A stretch of 64,000 bases of DNA from Saccoglossus kowalevskii (Eukaryota > Hemichordata > Enteropneusta > Harrimaniidae). Made by a program: the position numbers and the translations under genes. Where the stretch lies: NCBI RefSeq assembly GCF_000003605.2, contig NW_003126392.1, forward strand, positions 121,064 through 185,063, read 5' to 3'. Shown piece by piece: positions 51,101 through 60,100 of this stretch; within the stretch, counting starts at the first letter, position 1; the number at the start of each line of letters is the position of its first letter. Under the pieces are notes generated by a model. That model was not told the DNA's origin. It ran no database searches and worked only from the letters and a program-made list of their open reading frames with translations.

Positions 51101-54100
51101 TGTCGAAAAAAGCCGACGATACACGGTTAGTACAATACAATGTTGCTCTCTCACCTTCTTAGCCCCACACTCAATAACAGCATCACCCACAAAGCATTAT
51201 GTCATCGATCATAATATACTCCTGTGTAATATTAGCTGATAAGTGCCTTCAAAAATACTGATCCACAATCTTCAAAACGAACCAAATCTAATGCTGTCAA
51301 TGTGGTCCTATTGAAATTATAAATTACTGAGAAAACACTAACTTATACTGGATAATGGATCTTTCAAACATTATTCTCCGAGTGTGTTAAGGGACCCCTG
51401 TCTCTTCAGTTAGGCCAAAACATGAACAAGCTTACACATGGTGTGTTATGCATATACATGTCTATATTATGGTTTGCCATTATACACTTTGATAGTACAT
51501 GTATATTTTTAGCAACTTGGTGATGTGATAATTAACTTAATTATTTCAATAATCTTTTGCCATATGATATGTGTCAAGGTCAGCTGTACTGTATTTTCTA
51601 AAAAAAATACATGTTGAAAAATTATATTAGCATTTTTATGGAATGAAATCTTGGATACATGTACATGTGTATATCTTAAATATGGTATTTGTCCCATTAG
51701 TAGTGCTTGCTTTTATGCGAGTGACCGTGCATACATGTATCTATGGTAAAAAATAAAGTCATATTTTAATAATAAATGTACAACAAATTTTTGGTTTATG
51801 TGGACTGCTATTAGAGGTGCACTTCCAATAGAGTAAATACTGTTGGCATGGAGGTTAGCTATTTCTCCACAAAAAAATTGAATCAAAAACTACAATAACC
51901 ATGAATGACACAATGCTAGTTTTTTCATAGCTACATGTATTTATTTTCGCAAAATACTATACACACTTGTAATCTCAGTGAAAGTGTTTCTATTGTACTA
52001 CCGGTACTCTCTAGCAAGGACATGAATTGTACTTCTTGGGAGCTACATGTAATCATACTGGATCCATCTTTTTCTCAGAGTTCCTCATCGTTGTTTCCAT
52101 GGTTTCCAATACTTTGATTATTCATGCAGTGTTCTTATCTTTCAATGGGTTTAAACATTATCACCTATGTCTAAGTGCATGAAAGAAGGTATCATTCAAA
52201 CCATAGCAGAAACACTTGAATTTGCTAAACTAAACAGTTATTCAGAATGTATTCACATCCACAATAAAATTACTTCAATATTAAAATACCTAAATTCATT
52301 AGTATGTTTTCCTATACTGTATGTACACTACTCGAAGCACTTTTTAAATAGAAGAGTACATAAACAAAATATGCAAAATAAGTCAGTTTGATCAGAGGCA
52401 CTCCTCTGTCATTTATATGTATTGTATATACTATATTTTTGTATTAATATAACAAATATTATAATACTAGTATATGGTATAACTAGAAACTTGTTAACAT
52501 TGGAGGGTGAGATGGCTTTGTAAATATTTCTTATCAGTGGGCCAAACCTGCATTCTGTTCATATGTTGCAGTGGTACCGTAAAAACTCAATTAATTCGCG
52601 GTTTCTATTAGTTATTATTTTCGAACGCTAATTTTTAAATGTATCCTTTTAATTCGCGGCGTCAAAAACATGTTTAAAATTGTATCCTATTAATTCGCGG
52701 GCCAGAATAAAGTGGATAACTCAGAATATATTGCATGAAGACATTAAAAATATACATATAATTTTATGTTATCAGTACTTGGTGTCGCCGCAATCGCAGA
52801 TGATCTCCGTCATCACAGCTTTTCAGTTAGCAAGCAGTTTAGGTTCGGTAAAGATTTGACGTGAAAAAAATCATTCCCCCACGACACTACAGATGTTGGG
52901 CAAGATTATTACTTAGTCGATAAATATCCATCGGTCAGCACATCGATTACAAATTTCTGTGATGGAAAGCTTAATACAGGGCTTTTTCGTCGCTGGTCCA
53001 CAGGATTGCATCGACCATGTGCCCGCCAATATTCTATTGCGTCATTTAAGTGAACCACCCTATGGTGCGTAAATTGACATTTTTGATTGGTCGGCGATTG
53101 ACCTAATGTCACATTTTCATTATACCGGATTCGGTAAAGAGTTGAGCGGTCATGTACCTTCTATAAATCTAACCTTGCACACATAATCTTGTACTGATGT
53201 GTTTTTTGTCCAAGAAAGATGTTCCCTTTCATTTAACCCCCAGTTAACTATTCGCGTCCATGGTATTTGTGAGAGTTAAAAGATTTTTCGAACAAATGAC
53301 AAGTAACTATATTGATTTGCGTCAAGCTGGGTGTGGCCCGAATTTAAATATCAGTGCATGAACTCTGGATGTCATTGCCCAGGGCCGCACATAATTCAAA
53401 CGCGTGGTTATTAGAGTTCAGTCAAAATGTACGTGAATAATGCGATCGAAGTCCGCTGCTCAGAGTTTATTATATTATAGTAAAATTTAATTTGACGTGT
53501 GGTATGTTTATGTTTGCGTAATTATTATGAATGCAACGCATTATCAAGTTGGTGATATTGAAATTTTCACAGACCCAATACCCTGGGTCAGTGCCCTAAC
53601 AATAGTTAAAAAAAAACTAATTATCATGAAAGCAATACATAACGAAATACAGAGCCGGTACAATATTGTAAACAAATTTGCGCAATTAGAAAAGCAGTGC
53701 AATAAATAAACGACGTTCAAGTTGATATATTCAAGCCAGTACAGAGTTGCATACAAGTTGCGTATTTACAGTACCTTTGGATATAATAACAATTTTACTA
53801 GTTTGACGCGCGGGACATGAAAGAAAAAAAGGTTGTTAAGGTAACGCGCCAGTTCAGTGCGTGACTTGGAGTCAAACTTCGGTCAACACACACTTGATGT
53901 CAGCATCGCCGCGCAACAAGTTTCGCAAAAAGGTACTTGAAGTTCAATTGCGTCCCAAAATGATGTCGCTGATCACTCAGTTGTCGCAGCGTGTGTTGTG
54001 TCATGTCCATGATGCACCCTGTTTCGACTTTGACTTGCTTTTCCCTTCTTAGTGTTTCGACCTCTCACCAATGTATTAAAGCACTTTGAATTTATACTTT

Positions 54101-57100
54101 TCATGATTATATTTGGTCAACGCGAAACATTATTTTTTCTAAACATTTTCTGAGACCATTTTTATCAACGCAGGGTTATTTTTACAGACAAGATGGGCTT
54201 CGTAATATCTGCCATAACAACGCCCGGGCGATGCCTAGAAAAATAAAAAAGGCAGTGCAGCCAGATGGCTACTTTGTAGCCACATGTTCATTGTTTGTTT
54301 GTGTACAGAGTGACCTTTGCCATTTCACTGTTTCAATTCAAGTGTAACATGGTGCGTGGTCCTTGACGCAGTGCGTGTTCTCTGCCCGACTATATGCCAT
54401 GAATGTCGCTAGTCACGAGTCTCACAAGCACTAAAAAAACGTCCTGTAATCGTGTTCATTGGAAAACAAAACAAATCACTAATAAATTTATGAAAACAGC
54501 TCCTTTTTGAATCGATCAAAAAGTACTTATTTAATTCGCGCACCAAAAACTAATAATTTCCGTTTTTACGCTATTAATTCGTGCACTTGAAAAAATAATT
54601 ATTTTTACTAACGCGAATTAATCGAGTTTTTACGGTATATATTCATTTACTAGTACCTTGTTGTTATTCTTATTCACGCTTTATCCTCCTGCTATTAAAT
54701 CACCATTTGAGGTCATTGTTTTAATCCTAAACTAACTTGGGTCAAGACCAGGTTTAATCTGTTCCAGTGTGTTTTTAGTCCCTGTTTGACATAGTCCGAA
54801 ACAGGGATATATGTTTTGGGATTTGTTTGTGTGTTTGTACATGCATGTCTGAAAATTGTCATTAACTAACTTCTATCAAACATAAACATCAATCATGGTG
54901 TGTTACTGATGGATGTCATTTAATTTCTTGATTCAATTCAAAATGGCTGAATAGCAGCTTGTTGGTATTATTTTCTTGTTTCCTTAGCCATTTCTTGAAC
55001 ATACTTTGACAGATTTTGTTGAAAGTAGATACGAAGACATTATACAATGTAATAGTATATATTGGCATATTGATTTGTTTTGGTTCCAATCTTTTACAGA
55101 CTGGTGGCTATTTTTGTGTCCCAAAACACTTAAAAAATGTTATTCAAACTAAACCTTGTAAGAGTATCACACATGATGGGTAGCTGATGCACACACATGT
55201 TTTGTTATGATTCAAAATTGTTTATAATTGACACAGTCTGTAAAAATTGAACGGGGACTATGTCATAGACAATAACTTGTTCACCAATGGGTTAAAACTA
55301 ACTGGGTTGAATCTTGCATTTTGCTATATGATCACCATATTAAAGATATCAAGGTCACCGTTGTTCAGAAGCTCATATGCCTTTACTACTACACACTGGG
55401 CAAGAGTTCCTCATTAAATTCCTTGAAAGGAAATGGATATGTATTAGCTACTTAACAATTAATGTTCAAGCATACCTTGCACTTACAAGTAGGGACACCC
55501 CCTTATGCTGATAATTAAAATTAAAAACATTGAAAATAGCCGAAAAATGCATGACACATGCTAACAGAAGAGTTGAATGCTGGATAATTACTGTAGTCAC
55601 ATGTTCAAATGACCCTTTGTTACTATGGTAACCTTGTTGTGTTCTTGAATGTGCCAGCCATTTTTCATAGACTCTTCATCTGTGCTTTCATGTTGAACTG
55701 AGTATTATGGAGGTAAAAAAATTATTTTTATCTCCATGTGAGTACAGTACTAAAAGTATTGTAATAAAACACCCTCTTGAATCACAAATCACCCCCACCA
55801 CACCCCTTTAATTATTTTTTTATGTAACTTGTCACAAACAAGTGAAAAAAATTAAGATAATATAATAAACCCCATGGAGTTGTGTAAGTTAAATTACATA
55901 ATAAACTTGTATCATCTGTTTAAATGTGCTACTAAAGTTACAAAGTAATGTGTATGTGGTTCATAATATAAATTACCTCCAACCTCTTATTCATTTTATG
56001 GTTTATCTGCATAATTATGTAACCTATAACTCTGAGGCACAGCGATTATTTGCTGTGATGCAACTAGTTTTGCTTATTCCCTGGTGCATCCATTGACTGA
56101 ATGGAAAATCCATACATTGAAAGAGTTCCCTAGAAAAATATCTTAATTTTATTGAGGATTTGTGATTTGGTAAAAAAAATTTATAACACTTTTATATTTT
56201 TCACATATGAAGACAGCATTTTTGTTTGTTACTTTCATCCACTTTGCATCCTAATTTATTTTCCAAGCAGTCAACTTGCTACCCCAGACCATTCGTCCCG
56301 GTGTTATCGCTATCGCCACACGAGACTCCAGCTTGTCTCCTATACAATTTGACTGCGCACATCCAGAAAGTAGATGTAGCTGTGATTGGTGGAATACTAA
56401 TGAGTTGAGTGTGAATCAAACGCCCACGCTATCTTTAGTAAACAAAGTCACGTGACACGCGCCATTTTAGTTTTGGCAGGCGATTTCAAGGCAGCACGCT
56501 TAACCCTTTCGTTCACAGGTTGGGAGATATTAGAATGACTGACAATTTCACGCCACTGTTTTACATTATTGGCGGATTTTTCTGCGCTATCAATCTTTCT
56601 CTTACAAACTAGACATAGACGAGACGACAGAGTCGCTCCTTTCACAACGTCGCACTGGATCAAATTGGAAAGACGATTTCCATAAGTTATCCCTCCTGCT
56701 TTTCCTGGCTTGAATAAATTCACACACGACTTTAACTATCCACAAACTCGAAGACTACACGAACACAGTCTACAATAGTCGTCCGCAACAATATGTATTT
56801 CTTCGGTGTACTGATGCACGAATGCACCGTGACACGGTGTTTCTCGGGTGTCGCCATCGCTGAGAATGCCGCCGGCGCAATTTTTCACCCAACTCGCGAT
56901 TCTGTTTTGCAACATTTTATCAATATTCCCTTTGACAAAATTGCCGACAAAAGCACCGCTTTGCTGATCTTTTGTTCTATAATTCTTAATGCAAACACTG
57001 ACCCTAGTAGTAATTAGTAACGTCGCCTAGTACATATGAACGGTCGTCATTGCAAATCGAACATCCTTTTGAAATTTGGACGTCGGGCACGCGATTTCAA

Positions 57101-60100
57101 GGCACCGCACTTAAATATTAGCAACATATTTTTCTGAGCGGTTGTTTATTCTCTTTCAAACGAGACATAAATGTGACGACATAGTCGATCCCTTATCCAC
57201 CGCTAAGAATGACTCAATGTTTCGTTCGTTTTGCAACATGCCACAAATCGTCGAAAAAAACACCACTTCGACGGAAGCTTGCGTAATAAGGGGGTTAAAA
57301 CAAGAAAACAAATGCCATGTTTAATACATATCGACCTGTTTTACTTGCGAAAGATAACGGAACATGAACTCGTTTCGTGCGACTTCGGAACCCGAAGGAA
57401 CACACCAACAACGTTGAATTTACCCGCTATCTTCCAAATATGGTATATTAATTTATTCAGTTGTTTATTTAGAGTGACGTCCGCGGTCGAATGCGATTGG
57501 CTATCGATGTCAGTGCAAAGGTCATATGAATATTAAAATTAAGTGGGCGGAAGGAAAATTGTATAGGAGACAAGCTGGAGTCTCGTGTGGCGATAGCGAT
57601 AACACCGGGACGAATGGTCTGGGGTATCAACTTGCCGACCCAGTATAATTTTTGGGGTTGCATTTTGACTCCAGGTCCTTAAAAAATTTGTATTGTTTGA
57701 GGGCACACTGACCCCTACTGCCAAATTTAATTTCATAAAAGAAACAGACTTTAGATTGTCAACAATTCCTAAGTTCTTAATGTATTTCTAAATCCAATGA
57801 AATACGCTCCAGTCACCACGTAGTGTTCATTCAAATTTTGTATGTACTGTTTGTACATGCATGAGACCCAGAGTGAGTATGTCACAGCATACATAAATAT
57901 GCTGCTTTAAAAAGCTGCAAGGTCAAAGAACTGTTGACAGTATAACTTGCATTCTGTAAACTGCTTTGAAATGGCTGCATGCCATTTTACTAAATACAAT
58001 GTACATGTATTACTTTATCTCAAGATTTCTCCTGATTGCTCATTTGGTACACCTAATCCGAAAAATATTTATAGAGTTCCCTTCATTTCTTTTTTCATTT
58101 GCCATTTTGTAAACATTATAATGTTGTGAAAGAATTGTAATTGTAATTATAGTTTTATTGTCATTTTAAACATCTACATACATGTATACCTAATGTACCA
58201 TTAGATGTCAGAAGTGATACATGTTCAGATAGGTTGAATCAATGAGTTCTCCCTCACCTTCCATGAAATTTTCATTTGCTCTGTCATTAATTCATGATTT
58301 ATGTGTCTAGCACTGTAGACTTGTGTAGTTAATGTCCGCTGTATAAATACCCAATTTGTATTTTATGTATGTTTGATGTCTTTATCGCAATTTGTGGAGT
58401 TGCAAACAAGGAGCAGTGACAGCATCTGGAAATACTTGTGTAAAAACTGACAATTTCTCACAGTATTTTCCAAATCGATGTTTATTTTTAATGGCTTATT
58501 TTAGTGGAAAGTATTTTGATGGAGTGAATATTTTCGATCTGTAGTCCAATATCCTAATTTTCTTACCGAAAAAATTACCATCTATGTAATGTTAAAAATC
58601 ATGATAATTTTAAGGAAATTTCCTTGCCTAGCCATCCATTATGTTAGATTCTGGACTCAGTATGTGACGTAAATTCATTCAGCTCTTGAAATTAACATTA
58701 GAGAAATGTGTGCAGTCAATCAATTTCTATTTGAACTCACAGCCAGTCCCATGGACACAAATAAATAATTTTATTTCTTCATACGTGTTGGTCACCCATA
58801 GGAATATATTAATTAAAAACAGACATGTATAAAACAAATAATATAATCCAGTTAGGTTACTGAAAATTGAAAATGGTATTTGGACGTACTTGTAGGACAA
58901 GAATTGGTAATCTGTGACTAGTGCTTCTGTTAATTTCAAAATCTTATCATTATAATAATCTTAAAATTATTCTGGTTGTCATAGCAAATTCATTTCAAAT
59001 TTTGAGATGAATATGAGAACTTAATTTCTCGCTGTTAATCTCTAGTAAAACTGGTGCATTAATTATAGGACATGAATCACTGCTGAATAGGATTATTCTG
59101 AAAATGTTTTAGCTCTGTGGAGCTACCACAAATTGCTGTCTGGATTATTTCTTCTCGCACTGTGCTGTTATATGTGTGGTTTGTGATGACAATTGCTCTA
59201 CTTGGAGAGATCCCCCTCTTCGATATGTTGGCATGTTTATGCTTTGACAGATGCCACTATTTTAGTTTCTGATCAACTACTTTCACAATAATGGTTTGTA
59301 ATAAGTAACAAAAGTTAATTAATTTGAATGGCGTCTCTTATTAAACTGTTGTCTACTGTAATTTATTGAGAGATATTTACATGTGAAGTAACTTAGCCAC
59401 AAACTCAATTTATCAGTCTCTGATTTGGCAAACAGCATATAAAAGCTTTTTGTTCAACCATAAATCCTGCCATGTATCACTTCTAGCACTCACCAAAAGT
59501 AGTACATATTATTATACATCTGTCACCGTAACGCCATAAGTTATAGCGTGCCGTAATTTTGCGGTATTTTACAGGGTATTTTCATCCTACCATATTAGGA
59601 AATGCGAATTCCATATATGGAATGATAACGCGCATAGGCGTCCTCTAATAATAAAAACAAACACGGCTGCCACCAGGGTTTGACCGAACTCCATACAAAG
59701 AAGTTCGCTGATTCTGTTCTAAACTTTTTACATTTCGGCATTCCCATGATGTATCCTTGGTTGGGAAAGATGTTTAATAATAAGGTTATTACGAAGATCC
59801 CTCAAAGTATGCACTCGGACAGTACGCTGTCGCATCGACCTCTGCTGCGCGTCGGTCGATACTGCCGCTGTACTGTCTTCGTGCATACTTTGAGGTATGT
59901 AATAACCTTATATTATTTGATGTTTGAAGGTTGGTCCTACAAACACAGAATGAATTACAACAAAGTATGATAGGCTTTACTGACCAAGTTATTGAGGTGG
60001 CATGTATATGTATTAACCTTTTCACCACCAATTCTCTCTTTTTCATCTAATTCACAAAATATTCCTGTTTATAGTCTGCACTTTCCTTCAGAAGATTGGG

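Larger units (their letters stand above)
56280..57626. mobile_element. 1.35-kb Mutator-like element with perfect 71-bp TIRs and 9-bp target duplication
   Basis: The left TIR is 56280-56350 (TACCCCAGACCATTCG...) and the right TIR is 57556-57626, its reverse complement with no mismatch. The 9-base word TCAACTTGC directly precedes (56271-56279) and follows (57627-57635), a target duplication. Long TIRs and 9-bp duplications are the structure of the Mutator superfamily; no transposase is present, so the superfamily rests on structure only. The interior holds cysteine-rich protein fragments on the minus strand (56448-56830) and a second diverged copy of part of them (57088-57260). Identical TIRs imply a young insertion. 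Confidence 0.88.

Noticed and set aside
56793-57017. Plus-strand frame inside the Mutator-like element
   Set aside because: Antisense to the cysteine-rich fragment, which has the better pattern; I consider it a shadow.
59680-59970. 96-codon frame
   Set aside because: Runs through composite repeat R1 and its hairpin.
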